Shown here: piece after piece, positions 8,710-17,701 of the stretch
Numbering within the stretch: position 1 is the first letter of the stretch
Layout: every line of letters starts with the position of its first letter
Source of the DNA: Roseobacter sp965365545
GTDB taxonomy: Bacteria; Pseudomonadota; Alphaproteobacteria; Rhodobacterales; Rhodobacteraceae
DNA: 64,000 nt
Direction: 5' to 3'
NCBI GenBank assembly: GCA_965365545.1
Contig: CBDUCB010000001.1
Coordinates: forward strand, 10,152-74,151
Translations under genes and position numbers: made by a program
The notes under the pieces: generated by a model
What the model saw: the letters and a program-made list of their open reading frames with translations, nothing else
Told to the model about the DNA's origin: nothing
The model's database searches: none

Positions 8710-10125
8710 ATGACCCTTATTTCAGCTGACACAGAGTTTGCAGCGCGGCTCAAGGCGCAGTTTTCCGATGATATCGTTGCGGATACCGAGCCGCGATACC
8801 TTGAAGAACCGCGCGGCACCTGGCAGGGACGGCCGACGCTGGTTGCAAAGCCACGCAACGTTGAGGAGGTGGCCGGCCTCATCCGTGCAGCGTCTGAGGC
8901 GCGGGTTCCCGTCATTCCCTACGGTGGCGGCACCGGTCTGGTGGGCGCGCAGATATCGCCTGAGGGGCCATTGCCGCTGATCCTGTCGCTGGAGAGGATG
9001 ACGGCAGTGCGGGCGGTCTGGCCCGAAGAGAATGTCCTGATCGTTGAAGCCGGTGTGATCCTTGCCGACGTGCAGGCGGCCGCGCGTGACGCCGGCCGGC
9101 TTTTTCCGTTGTCGCTGGCGGCGGAGGGGACCGCGCGCATCGGCGGCAACCTTGCCACGAACGCAGGCGGTACCGGGGTGCTGCGCTATGGCAATACCCG
9201 CGATCTGTGTCTGGGCCTCGAAGCGGTGCTGCCGGACGGGCAGATCTGGCACGGGTTGCGGCGATTGCGAAAAGACAACACCGGTTATGACCTGCGCAAT
9301 CTCCTGATCGGGTCTGAGGGAACGCTTGGTGTGATTACGGCGGCGGCGATGAAGATGTTTCCGCAGCCTCACGACATCGGGACTGCAGTCTTTTCTGTCG
9401 CGTCTCCGGCGGCGGCGCTCACCTTGCTCTCGATGGCACGTGAGCGGCTCGGAGATATGGTCAGCGCGTTTGAGCTGATCAGCGGACAGGGGCTGGCTTT
9501 TCTCAGACAGGAGCTTCCTGAGATCAGGCAACCCTTTGAGGCGGCCCCGGACTGGTCTGTTCTGATCGAGGTTGGCGTGGCGGCCGGTATGACAGCGCAG
9601 TCCGCACTCGAGGACCTCTTTGCGCACGGTCTTGAAAAGGATCTGGTCAGCGACGGCGTGATTGCCCAGAGCGCGCAGCAAAGCGACGCTTTCTGGTCAG
9701 TGCGCGAGCATATTCCGGAGGCAAACAAACGCATCGGTGCCGTGGTCTCCAGCGATGTTTCCCTGCCGCTCGGAGCACTGGCTGACTTTATCAAAGCAGG
9801 CCCGGCACGCATCGCGGCGGTCGGGGAGTTCCGGATCAACTGTTTCGGGCACATGGGTGACGGCAACCTGCATTATAATATTTTCCCTGTGGAGGGGCGC
9901 AGCAAGAAGGATCATCTCGGTGATCGTGAAAACGTGCAGCGGGCCATTCATGATCTGGTACATGAGTTTGACGGCTCCTTCAGCGCGGAACACGGTGTGG
10001 GGCGGCTGAAGGTCGGTGATCTGGAACGCTATGGCGATCCGGCAAAGCTCAGTGCAATGCGGGCGATCAAACAGGCACTTGATCCGCTGGGGATTATGAA
10101 CCCGGGTGCCGTGCTGCGCGCATAG
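8710..10125 (+). CDS. FAD-binding oxidoreductase, GlcD/D-lactate dehydrogenase type
   Basis: A 471-residue flavoprotein of the vanillyl-alcohol-oxidase superfamily, with an N-terminal PCMH FAD domain (PYGGGTGLVGAQ near residue 76; GNLATNAGGTGVLRYG near 145) and a C-terminal FAD-oxidase domain with HMGDGNLHYNIF and SAEHGVGRLK. These fit D-2-hydroxyacid dehydrogenases such as D-2-hydroxyglutarate or D-lactate dehydrogenase. It oxidises a D-2-hydroxyacid to the 2-oxoacid; the exact substrate is not readable. A small hairpin (8682-8687 with 8696-8701) sits just before a weak ribosome-binding site. Confidence 0.9.
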   Translation: MTLISADTEFAARLKAQFSDDIVADTEPRYLEEPRGTWQGRPTLVAKPRNVEEVAGLIRAASEARVPVIPYGGGTGLVGAQISPEGPLPLILSLERMTAVRAVWPEENVLIVEAGVILADVQAAARDAGRLFPLSLAAEGTARIGGNLATNAGGTGVLRYGNTRDLCLGLEAVLPDGQIWHGLRRLRKDNTGYDLRNLLIGSEGTLGVITAAAMKMFPQPHDIGTAVFSVASPAAALTLLSMARERLGDMVSAFELISGQGLAFLRQELPEIRQPFEAAPDWSVLIEVGVAAGMTAQSALEDLFAHGLEKDLVSDGVIAQSAQQSDAFWSVREHIPEANKRIGAVVSSDVSLPLGALADFIKAGPARIAAVGEFRINCFGHMGDGNLHYNIFPVEGRSKKDHLGDRENVQRAIHDLVHEFDGSFSAEHGVGRLKVGDLERYGDPAKLSAMRAIKQALDPLGIMNPGAVLRA

Positions 10126-10128
10126 GGC

Positions 10129-11295
10129 TCAGGCCGCAGATTGTGCCGGTTGGGCGCTGCGCTGATATATGAGCAGACAGCCCAGTGCGCATGCGACCAT
10201 CACGATACCGCAAACATAGGCGGCACCTGCATCGGCTGCCTTTTCGGCGAAATAGCCGCCGATGGCCGGCGCACTCATCATCGCGACATAATATATGGTG
10301 AAAAAGACGCCCATCCCGAGCGCCCGGGCCGGCGGCGCAAGAACTTTTGAGGGCAGGGTCATCACGGGACCTGCGGCCAGGCCGGCGATCAGGCCGGCGA
10401 TCCCATACGCGGGCAGCGCGAAGACAGGGGGGACGACGGGCAGCACAAGCAGACAGAAAGCAAAACTCACCAGGCTGGCAAAGATGATGGCGACCGTGCG
10501 GCCGGTCCTGTCGGCAAGAAGGCCGCCCAGCGGAACGCCGATGGCCAGCGTGAACATGAAAAAGCTGATGACCGGGCCGGCGGTGGCCGCGGTCATGCCC
10601 TGTTCGGTCAGCAGCAGCGGTCCGAATGCAAACACCATCGCGCAGCCGGCGTTGTAGAGGGCCCAGACGCCACCGGCGGCGAGCAGTGGCGTCAAGGGCA
10701 GCCCCCGCGAGGGCGTACCGGCAGCCACAGCAGCAGACGCGCTGGCAGGCCGGTATATCACCGCCAGCGCCACGATTGCCACCGCGATGATCGTGATGAC
10801 CCCGGTGTCAGCGAGCACGAGACCGCCATGTGCCGCAAGCACCGGCAGAATGAGCAGCGCCAGCGCAATCCCCGCGGGCCATGAACAGATAAAAATCCCC
10901 ATCGCGGTGCCGATCTCCCGGCCCTCAAACCAGTCGACCAGCATCTTGGTCATGATCACGTTGATCACCACACCGCCGGCGCCCGCCAGGACCCGACCTG
11001 CCGCGATCAGGTTCCAGTCGCTGGCAAAGGTGATCATCACGGCACCGGCCAGCATCAGGCCGAGGCTGGCCATCGTGACGCGCTTGTCGCCAAAGCGGGC
11101 GGCAATCGTTCCACCGGGGATTGCCACGAAGATGCCTGGCCCGAGATAAAGGCCGATCAGAACGCCCAGATCGGCAATGCTCAGCAGATAGCTGTCAACG
11201 AGCTGCGGTGAGAGTGCCGCGACAGACTGATACTGAAACGCCATTGCCGTGCGGGCGAAGAAAAGCACGGCAAGAATGCTCCAGCGCGATGTCAT
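10129..11295 (-). CDS. MFS transporter
   Basis: A 388-residue major facilitator with about twelve hydrophobic helices. The loop 2-3 motif appears as GGTIAARFGDKRV, and the second copy as GGLLADRTGRTVAI between helices 8 and 9. Its stop lies three bases from the convergent FAD dehydrogenase stop. It is the last gene of the minus-strand run mtnP-lysE-apt-MFS. Substrate unknown; a nucleobase or its derivative would suit the neighbours, but this is only a guess from position. Confidence 0.88.
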   Translation of the reverse strand: MTSRWSILAVLFFARTAMAFQYQSVAALSPQLVDSYLLSIADLGVLIGLYLGPGIFVAIPGGTIAARFGDKRVTMASLGLMLAGAVMITFASDWNLIAAGRVLAGAGGVVINVIMTKMLVDWFEGREIGTAMGIFICSWPAGIALALLILPVLAAHGGLVLADTGVITIIAVAIVALAVIYRPASASAAVAAGTPSRGLPLTPLLAAGGVWALYNAGCAMVFAFGPLLLTEQGMTAATAGPVISFFMFTLAIGVPLGGLLADRTGRTVAIIFASLVSFAFCLLVLPVVPPVFALPAYGIAGLIAGLAAGPVMTLPSKVLAPPARALGMGVFFTIYYVAMMSAPAIGGYFAEKAADAGAAYVCGIVMVACALGCLLIYQRSAQPAQSAA

Positions 11296-11340
11296 ATAGT
11301 GTATCTTCCGGTTGAGGCGGGGCTGGCAGAGGCGGCCATA

Positions 11341-11871
11341 TCACAAACCGTCAAAAGCACAGAGCGCATGTACATCCATGCCCATCGCCTCAAGTCTCGC
11401 CCGTCCGCCAAGCTCCGGCAGATCGATGATAAAAGCGCAGGACACGATTTCTCCGCCCAGCCGTTCAATCAGTTTAATCCCCGCTTCGGCGGTGCCGCCC
11501 GTGGCCAGCAGATCATCGACCACCAGTATTTTCTCGCCGGCCTGAATTGCATCGTCGTGGATCTCGACAATCGCCTCTCCGTATTCAAGCGTGTATTCCT
11601 GACTGATGGTGGTGCCGGGGAGCTTGCCCTTCTTGCGGACCGGCACGAAACCGACGGAGAGCTGATGGGCGATGGCGCCACCGAGGATAAACCCGCGCGC
11701 CTCCAGCCCCACGACCTTGTCGATGTCGATCCCGGCATAGGGATGCAGCATCTGGTCGATGGCCATCCGGAACCCGCGCGGATCGGCAAAAAGCGTTGTC
11801 ACGTCGCGGAACATGATCCCCTCATGGGGGAAATCGACGATGGTGCGGATGTAATCCTGGACGGTTTTCAT
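11341..11871 (-). CDS. apt: Adenine phosphoribosyltransferase
   Basis: Makes AMP from adenine and PRPP, recycling adenine released by MtnP, which is encoded just upstream. The 176-residue protein has the PRPP-binding motif ILVVDDLLATGGTA near residue 120 and the Apt N-terminal KTVQDYIRTIVDFPHEGIMFRD. Length is normal. A LysE-type exporter gene lies between it and mtnP, 17 bases upstream. Confidence 0.96.
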   Translation of the reverse strand: MKTVQDYIRTIVDFPHEGIMFRDVTTLFADPRGFRMAIDQMLHPYAGIDIDKVVGLEARGFILGGAIAHQLSVGFVPVRKKGKLPGTTISQEYTLEYGEAIVEIHDDAIQAGEKILVVDDLLATGGTAEAGIKLIERLGGEIVSCAFIIDLPELGGRARLEAMGMDVHALCAFDGL

Positions 11872-11888
11872 GAGGTGATTATTCCTTG

Positions 11889-12509
11889 TCAGGCAGCGCG
11901 GCGCAGCGTTGCGGTGAGCGCGCCCATTGTAATGAGTGTGGCCCCGCCGGCGCGGGTGATCCAGGTGATTGCAGAAGGCCGCGCGATTATGCCGCGCAGC
12001 CGGTCGGCCAGCAATGCATAAGCCAGCACGTTAAGTGCAGCGAGCCCCACGAAGGTGCTGATGAGAACGGCGAACTGCGGCAAAAGAGGCGCGTCAGGCC
12101 GGATAAACTGCGGCACAAAGGCGATGAAAAAAGCGATGGATTTGGGGTTCAGTGCTGTGACAGTTGCAGTGTGCCCGAAAACGCTGCGCGGGTTCACGTC
12201 CTTTGCCGGGGCGAGCCCGCCAGACGGGGCGGACCGGATGAGCCGGATGCCCAGCCAGACCAGGTAGGCGGCGCCCGTCCATTTGAGCAGGCTGAAGGCT
12301 GTGGCAGAGGCCAGCACCAGCGCCCCCAGACCGACCAGCGAGGCGGTCATTGCGACAAGGTCCCCCAGTGCCACGCCAGCAGCAGAGGCAAGAGCCACAC
12401 TGCGCCCTTTGGAAAGTGCATAGGACAGCACCAGCAGAACGGTCGGCCCGGGGATCAGCAAAAGGGCGGTCGAGGCTGCCACAAAGGTCAGCCATGTATC
12501 GAGGGGCAT
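11889..12509 (-). CDS. LysE/RhtB family exporter
   Basis: A 206-residue inner-membrane protein with about six helices and the family N-terminal pattern IPGPTVLLVLSYALSKGR near residue 20, followed by LGDLVAM. LysE/RhtB proteins export amino acids or small metabolites. It sits between mtnP and apt on the same strand, so a link to methionine or purine salvage is possible, but the sequence gives no substrate. Confidence 0.9.
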   Translation of the reverse strand: MPLDTWLTFVAASTALLLIPGPTVLLVLSYALSKGRSVALASAAGVALGDLVAMTASLVGLGALVLASATAFSLLKWTGAAYLVWLGIRLIRSAPSGGLAPAKDVNPRSVFGHTATVTALNPKSIAFFIAFVPQFIRPDAPLLPQFAVLISTFVGLAALNVLAYALLADRLRGIIARPSAITWITRAGGATLITMGALTATLRRAA

Positions 12510-12918
12510 TATGCGCGTCTCCTGGTGTCAGGTCCGGGGGCCAGTCTTGCGCAAGATCAGACCCTTTGACAATGTGAAGCGTGACCACCCAATGCAGAAA
12601 CGGGTAAAAGAAGGCGGCATCGCCGCTATGTCAGGTGATTATATGGGACAGCGGCATAACCACCATCCAGTGCGCTACTGGTCTCACCTCGCGGGGCTCA
12701 TTCCGGTGTTTGAGCGCCATGGCAACAAATTCCATCCAACGATATCGGGTGAGAAAGCAATGGCGGTGGGAAATGTATGCGTACCCGGAAACGGTAGTGG
12801 CACAGTTTGCTGACCGCGCAGCCGCCGAAAGCCGGTTTGCGGTTTCAGAATACATCGCACTTTCGGAGCCCCGGAAAAGCGCGGCGCATACCAACCCCGC
12901 CATTGTGTATGGCATCGC
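12510..12918. other. 409-base gap between lysE and mtnP
   Basis: No known gene is visible. Open frames occur on both strands, but none has homology I recognise. The best candidate is the 49-codon frame at 12773-12922. The promoter of lysE-apt should lie near 12510-12600. Confidence 0.5.
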
Positions 12919-12922
12919 CTAG
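12773..12922 (+). CDS. Possible small protein, unknown
   Basis: A 49-residue frame starting MYAYPETVVAQFADRAAAES, preceded by GGTGGG, with a stop four bases into the convergent mtnP end. Composition looks protein-like (acidic and alanine-rich, no helix strong enough for a membrane segment). I do not recognise a family. It could equally be non-coding sequence. Confidence 0.25.
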   Translation: MYAYPETVVAQFADRAAAESRFAVSEYIALSEPRKSAAHTNPAIVYGIA

Positions 12923-13791
12923 AGCACACGCCCGGCGACGGCGTCGAGTTTTGAAACTACTGCGGGGTCACGTGCGTCGGGCTGGGTCAGGATCGCATAT
13001 TCAAGGGCCCGGTCACAGCCGTGCGGGCAGGGCGCACGTTCAGCCCCCAGCAGGCCCGGCAGGCGGCGCACCAGATCGCGGGCTTTGCCCGCATTTCCCA
13101 TCAGCGTTTTGATGATATCGCTCACATCAACCTCGCCGTGCTCAGGATGCCAGCTGTCGTAATCCGTGATCATAGCGACTGAGGCATAGCAAAGTTCGGC
13201 CTCCCGGGCGAGTTTGGCCTCTGGCATATTGGTCATACCAATCACGTCCGCTCCCCAGCTTTCACGGTACATTTTTGATTCCGCCAGGGTCGAGAACTGC
13301 GGGCCCTCCATCGCCAGATAGGTGCCGCCGTTGTGCACAGTGATGCCGGCATCCTGCGCGGCCGTCAGGCAGGCCGCCCCCAGACGCGGGCATGTCGGGT
13401 GCGCGACCGACACATGTGCCACGCAGCCGGTACCGAAGTATGATTTTTCCCGTGCGAAAGTGCGGTCAATGAACTGATCGACAATGACAAAATGCCCAGG
13501 TGCCATCTCTTCACGGAATGACCCGCAGGCGGAGACCGAAATCACGTCGGTAACGCCGAGGCGTTTGAGGGCGTCGATGTTTGCGCGATAGGGCACAGTT
13601 GTCGGGCTGTGCACATGGCCCCGGCCGTGCCGCGGCAGAAAAACCATTCCGACACCGCCCAGTGAACCGGTCAGCACCGCGTCGGACGGCGCGCCCCAGG
13701 GTGTGTCAACAGAAGTCCAGGCGGCGTTTTCGAGGCCCTCGATGTCATAAATGCCCGAGCCGCCGATCACGGCGATTTTTGTCTCTGTCAT
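12919..13791 (-). CDS. mtnP: S-methyl-5'-thioadenosine phosphorylase
   Basis: Splits methylthioadenosine, a by-product of polyamine and homoserine-lactone synthesis, into adenine and methylthioribose-1-phosphate. The 290-residue protein starts with IAVIGGSGIYDIEGLEN. It contains FLPRHGRGH, TDVISVSACGSFREE and the MTAP signature GGTYLAMEGPQFSTLAE, and IGMTNMPEAKLAREAELCYA separates MTAP from PNP. The adenine product can be re-used by apt on the same strand. Confidence 0.95.
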   Translation of the reverse strand: MTETKIAVIGGSGIYDIEGLENAAWTSVDTPWGAPSDAVLTGSLGGVGMVFLPRHGRGHVHSPTTVPYRANIDALKRLGVTDVISVSACGSFREEMAPGHFVIVDQFIDRTFAREKSYFGTGCVAHVSVAHPTCPRLGAACLTAAQDAGITVHNGGTYLAMEGPQFSTLAESKMYRESWGADVIGMTNMPEAKLAREAELCYASVAMITDYDSWHPEHGEVDVSDIIKTLMGNAGKARDLVRRLPGLLGAERAPCPHGCDRALEYAILTQPDARDPAVVSKLDAVAGRVL

Positions 13792-14146
13792 AGTGGTCTC
13801 CTGATGGCCTGTCCGCAGATCGTGGCGCTGTTTCAGCGGGAATTCAACATGGTGAGGTATGAGAAATGTCAGCCTGCCATCAAAGAGATGTGAAAGGTGC
13901 GCGCGGTGGCCCGGGGTGCGCCGGCCGGTGACAGTTTTACGGGCGGCTTTTCCAGGCGACGTGTTTATTTAAAAAGATTTCTGATTGTCTCGCTACGGGT
14001 TGTTTCACCGGATTTTTACCACGATGCATCATACAGGTACTGTGCCGCGGGGGTTTTCATTTCGCATCAAACAGTCTAGGCAGCGCGCAACGCAAGGCCC
14101 CAGTGCCTGACCCCCTCCCGCTCAACGCCACCACGAGGAGCCATGC
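13792..14146. other. 355-base divergent intergenic region
   Basis: Lies between mtnP (minus) and the SulP gene (plus) and must hold both promoters. An AT-rich patch at about 13965-14060 is the likely promoter zone for SulP. I see no recognisable riboswitch, repeat or convincing gene. Confidence 0.5.
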
Positions 14147-15775
14147 ATGGCTAAGACGACGTTTCGTTCTTTTGCAAAGAACCTTGAGGTTACAGATCTG
14201 CGTTGGGCGCCGAAAGAAGGGCTTACGCCGGCACGGCTGCGTATTGAACTGCTCTCGGGGCTGACCGTTGCGCTGGCGCTGGTGCCTGAAGCTGTGGCCT
14301 TTGCATTTGTTGCGGGTGTGCACCCGCTGGTCGGGCTTTATGCAGCGTTTCTTGTGGGTCTGATCACCGCGCTCATCGGAGGCCGCCCGGGAATGATTTC
14401 GGGGGCCACGGGTGCGCTTGCGGTTGTGATGGTGGCGCTGGTCGCAGAACACGGTGTGGAATATCTTTTCGCCACTGTGGTGCTGATGGGGCTTTTGCAG
14501 GTTTTCGCAGGGGTCATGCAGTGGGGAAAGTTCATTCGCCTGGTGCCGCATCCGGTGATGCTGGGTTTTGTGAACGGGCTCGCGATCGTTATTTTCCTGG
14601 CGCAGATGAGCCAGTTCAAAGTGCCGGGCACCATGGAAAACACAGGCCACGGCCTGGGGGGCGGTGAATGGCTCTCAGGCGGCCCGCTTATTCTGATGCT
14701 GGTACTGGTGGCCGCGACGATGGCGATCATCTGGGTCATGCCGCGCATCACCAAAGCAGTGCCTGCGCCGCTTGCGGGGATTGGCATCGTTGCAGCAGTG
14801 GTGATCGGTTTTGGTCTCGATGTTCCGCGGGTCGGTGATCTGGCATCCATTCAGGGTGGCTTGCCGCCTTTCCATATACCTGTGGTGCCGCTGACTTTTG
14901 AGACCTTCGAAATTATTCTGCCCTATGCGGTGATCCTCGCCGCCATTGGTCTGATCGAGAGCCTTCTGACGCTGAACCTGGTGGGGGATATGACCAATCA
15001 GCGCGGTGGTGCCAGTCAGGAATGTATCGCTCAGGGTGTGGCCAATACAGTGACTGGTTTTTTTGGCGGAATGGGCGGCTGTGCAATGATCGGCCAGTCG
15101 ATGATCAACGTGAAATCGGGTGGCCGGACACGGGTCGCGGGCATTGCCGCGGCGGTTTTTCTGCTGCTCTTTATCCTCGTGGGCTCATCGGTGATCGAAC
15201 TTATTCCCCTCGCGGCTCTGGTCGGTGTCATGTTTATGGTGGTCATCGGGACCTTTGCCTGGAACTCGCTGACTATCTTGCGCAAAGTGCCGCTGACGGA
15301 TGCCTTTGTGATCCTGCTGGTGACGGTGGTGACGGTAATGGAAGACCTTGCTGTTGCGGTGGTCGTCGGCGTGATCGTCAGCGCTCTGGCCTATGCCTGG
15401 AACAACGCGCGCCGGATTTATGCCAAGACCTATACAACCCCGGAAGGTGCGCGGGTGTATCAGGTGCAGGGGCCGCTTTTTTTCGGCTCCAGCGAAGGAT
15501 TTTCAGAGTTATTCGACGTTCAGGGCGACCCGTCAGAAGTAATCGTGGACTTTGCCGACAGTCGGGTGGTGGATCAGTCAGCACTACAGGCGATCGAGGC
15601 GGTTGCCGGCAAGTATGAGGAGGTCGGCAAGCGGTTACAGCTGCGCCACCTGAGCCGGGACTGCCATCGCTTGCTGGCCAAAGCAGGCCACCTGATGATC
15701 GACAGCGATGATGATCCCGATTATGCGCTGGCAGTTAATTATCAGGTGCGCACAGGCATTCTGGGGGGTCACTGA
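14147..15775 (+). CDS. SulP family anion transporter with STAS domain
   Basis: A 542-residue inner-membrane protein with 10-12 helices (about residues 35-425) and a C-terminal STAS domain (about 435-540; IVDFADSRVVDQSALQAIE). SulP members carry sulfate, bicarbonate or dicarboxylates. Family motifs include ALVPEAVAFAFVAGVHPLVGLYAAF and GGMGGCAMIGQSMIN. It stands alone with a long upstream region, and no cys or carbonic-anhydrase genes lie nearby, so sulfate versus bicarbonate cannot be decided here; BicA-type Na+/bicarbonate symport is one possibility. Confidence 0.9.
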   Translation: MAKTTFRSFAKNLEVTDLRWAPKEGLTPARLRIELLSGLTVALALVPEAVAFAFVAGVHPLVGLYAAFLVGLITALIGGRPGMISGATGALAVVMVALVAEHGVEYLFATVVLMGLLQVFAGVMQWGKFIRLVPHPVMLGFVNGLAIVIFLAQMSQFKVPGTMENTGHGLGGGEWLSGGPLILMLVLVAATMAIIWVMPRITKAVPAPLAGIGIVAAVVIGFGLDVPRVGDLASIQGGLPPFHIPVVPLTFETFEIILPYAVILAAIGLIESLLTLNLVGDMTNQRGGASQECIAQGVANTVTGFFGGMGGCAMIGQSMINVKSGGRTRVAGIAAAVFLLLFILVGSSVIELIPLAALVGVMFMVVIGTFAWNSLTILRKVPLTDAFVILLVTVVTVMEDLAVAVVVGVIVSALAYAWNNARRIYAKTYTTPEGARVYQVQGPLFFGSSEGFSELFDVQGDPSEVIVDFADSRVVDQSALQAIEAVAGKYEEVGKRLQLRHLSRDCHRLLAKAGHLMIDSDDDPDYALAVNYQVRTGILGGH

Positions 15776-15781
15776 CGTCGC

Positions 15782-15811
15782 GCGTCGCTCTTGCGCTAGA
15801 GCGCAAGACGC
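15782..15811. terminator. Hairpin between convergent genes
   Basis: CTTGCGC-TAGA-GCGCAAG (15790-15796 with 15801-15807) is flanked by GCGTC and GACGC, which extend the structure with a bulge. It sits between the SulP gene and the convergent acetyltransferase. No strong T-run, so assignment as a terminator is tentative. Confidence 0.4.
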
Positions 15812-15830
15812 CCCGCCCGCCGTCCCGCGG

Positions 15831-16475
15831 TCAGGTCGCGCTGCGCGGTGCCTGCCGGGTCAATGCCGCGATGTCAGCCGACATAAGCGCGTCCTGTGAC
15901 GCGGCAATCCGGTCTGCGGGCCAGTCCCACCAGGCCAGTGCGTTGAGATGTGTTATCTCATCCGGCTCAAAGCGCATGGCGGTCACTTTGGCAGGGTTTC
16001 CTGTGGCGATGCAATAATCGGGCAGCGTCCCCCGCACGACAGAACCCGCGCCCACGATCACTCCGTTTCCGATGCGCGCCCCGGGCATCACAATCGCGCC
16101 GTATCCCAGCCAGACGTCATGGCCGATCACAGTGTCGCGCCGGTCCGGCTGGTAGCCGTCGCGGCTGTCTGCGTCAAAGACAGGAAAGGGGAACGTGGTG
16201 ATACCGCTGGCGTCATGGCTGGCGGATGCAGTGATAAAACGCACACCGTGGGCGATCTGGCAAAAGCGGCCGATTGTGAGCTTTTCGGTGGAGAACGGAA
16301 AAAGATAGGGGGCGAGATGCGTCGCCCAGTCGTCGGGCGGATCGAAATCCGAGGCATAGGTGAAATCACCGACCGCAAACTGAGGATGGTCGATCACACG
16401 CGCCAGAAAGACGGTGCCTTTGTGTGGCGTGCCGTCAGGGAGCAGGATGGGGTAGGTTGCAGCGGGGTCAATCAT
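15831..16475 (-). CDS. Hexapeptide-repeat acetyltransferase (CatB/XAT type)
   Basis: A 214-residue left-handed beta-helix acetyltransferase similar to xenobiotic acetyltransferases (Vat/CatB). Markers are LTIGRFCQIAHGVRFI, a histidine in ASASHDASGITTFPF that aligns with the catalytic base, DTVIGHDVWLGYGAIVMPGARIGNG and GNPAKV. The start at 16475 overlaps the end of the upstream flavin reductase gene by 8 bases, implying cotranscription. CatB-like sequence does not prove antibiotic resistance; many environmental members act on other acceptors. Confidence 0.85.
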   Translation of the reverse strand: MIDPAATYPILLPDGTPHKGTVFLARVIDHPQFAVGDFTYASDFDPPDDWATHLAPYLFPFSTEKLTIGRFCQIAHGVRFITASASHDASGITTFPFPVFDADSRDGYQPDRRDTVIGHDVWLGYGAIVMPGARIGNGVIVGAGSVVRGTLPDYCIATGNPAKVTAMRFEPDEITHLNALAWWDWPADRIAASQDALMSADIAALTRQAPRSAT

Positions 16476-17073
16476 CGGGCCTCGAGAGCTCAAAGACTTC
16501 CCGGACAACTGTATAATCGCGGTAACCCATGCGGGACAGAGGCTGATATGTAGTGATGTCAAATCGTCCGTCAACGATCGCATCGTCGCGCATGTGCACG
16601 CCGACAACCTCGCCGAAGACGACGAAATTGCTCTCTCCTTCCATCCTTACGATCTGTGTCATCCGGCATTCAAGCGAGGCCGGTGCAGCTGCCACCCGCG
16701 AGCAGGCTATTTCGGAGCATTCCGCCGGCGTGATGCCGGCGTGCTCAAACTCATCGGTTTCGCGCGGCAGCATTGCCGAGGAAAGGTTCATCACATCGCG
16801 CATCGCATATTCTACGATGTTGACACAAAACACGCCCGTTTCGCGGATGTTGCCGACGCTGTCTTTGGTATCGCCACGGTCCTGTTTTGATGATGTAGAC
16901 GCGAACATGACCTGCGGCGGCACATAGGCCACGGCATTAAAAAACGAATAGGGCGCGAGGTTATTGCGGCCCTGTGCGTCGCGCGTCGAGATCCATCCGA
17001 TCGGGCGCGGTGTCACGATGGCGTTGAACGGGTTGTGGGGCAGGCCGTGTCCGTCAGCGGGGCGGTAGAACAT
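16468..17073 (-). CDS. Flavin reductase-like domain protein
   Basis: A 201-residue FMN-binding split-barrel protein (flavin_Reduct family). Typical elements are IVTPRPIGWISTRD near the N-terminus, NLAPYSFFNAV, and GVFCVNIV. Members reduce flavins for monooxygenases or are small oxidoreductases. The start at 17073 follows AGGAG; the longer frame upstream lacks family similarity. It is paired with the overlapping acetyltransferase gene. No partner monooxygenase is nearby. Confidence 0.88.
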   Translation of the reverse strand: MFYRPADGHGLPHNPFNAIVTPRPIGWISTRDAQGRNNLAPYSFFNAVAYVPPQVMFASTSSKQDRGDTKDSVGNIRETGVFCVNIVEYAMRDVMNLSSAMLPRETDEFEHAGITPAECSEIACSRVAAAPASLECRMTQIVRMEGESNFVVFGEVVGVHMRDDAIVDGRFDITTYQPLSRMGYRDYTVVREVFELSRPDD

Positions 17074-17176
17074 TGTGGGCTCCTGATCGTTTGCGCGCCG
17101 TGTAGCGCACCTGCCTGACGGGGACCAGTTGAAAACCCGGGCCGGGCAAGGCATAGCGGCTTGCGTGTATGATGTG

Positions 17177-17656
17177 ATGACAGAGACCGCGCAGGACTGG
17201 CATGAGGTCGAAGCGCTTTATGATCTGTGCTTTGCGCCCGGGCGCGAGGCGCTGTCGTCTTACCGTTTACGCGACGATATTCCGCCGGTTCCCGGGCTGA
17301 GCCTCGTGGCGCGCGACAAGGATGGCATCCTCGCCGGGGCGATCCGCTACTGGCCGGTCATGGTCGGAAAGGCGGAGACGCTGCTGCTTGGGCCGGTGGC
17401 CGTGCACCCGACCCGGCAAGGCGAAGGTCTGGCTGCGGTGCTCATCCGCGAGTCGCTGGGGCTGGCGGTACTGCGGGGCTGGGCGCGGGTGATGCTTGTG
17501 GGCGACGCTCCATATTACAGCCGTTTCGGCTTTCACCGGCTTGACGGGGTGACGATGCCTCCGCCGACCAATCCGGCGCGGGTGCTGGGCCAGGCGCTGC
17601 TCACCGGTGCATGGGACGGGGTGCAGGGTGAGGTCGCGCGGTGGCCCGGCAATTGA
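17177..17656 (+). CDS. GNAT family N-acetyltransferase
   Basis: A 159-residue GNAT protein of the YhbS type: LLGPVAVHPTRQGEGLAAVLIRESL is the acetyl-CoA binding motif A, followed by MLVGDAPYYSRFGFHRLDG, the usual end of this branch. The start at 17177 was picked because the following sequence aligns with family N-termini; an upstream in-frame ATG at 17129 is possible. Divergent from the flavin reductase gene. Acceptor unknown. Confidence 0.85.
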   Translation: MTETAQDWHEVEALYDLCFAPGREALSSYRLRDDIPPVPGLSLVARDKDGILAGAIRYWPVMVGKAETLLLGPVAVHPTRQGEGLAAVLIRESLGLAVLRGWARVMLVGDAPYYSRFGFHRLDGVTMPPPTNPARVLGQALLTGAWDGVQGEVARWPGN

Positions 17657-17701
17657 TTTTGACGTAATGCTGCCCATCTTCTTTGTGTGAAGGAGCAAGT
17701 G

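Noticed and set aside
15831..16475. Chloramphenicol resistance gene
   Set aside because: The hexapeptide fold matches CatB-type proteins, but environmental members of this family act on many acceptors; no resistance context is present.
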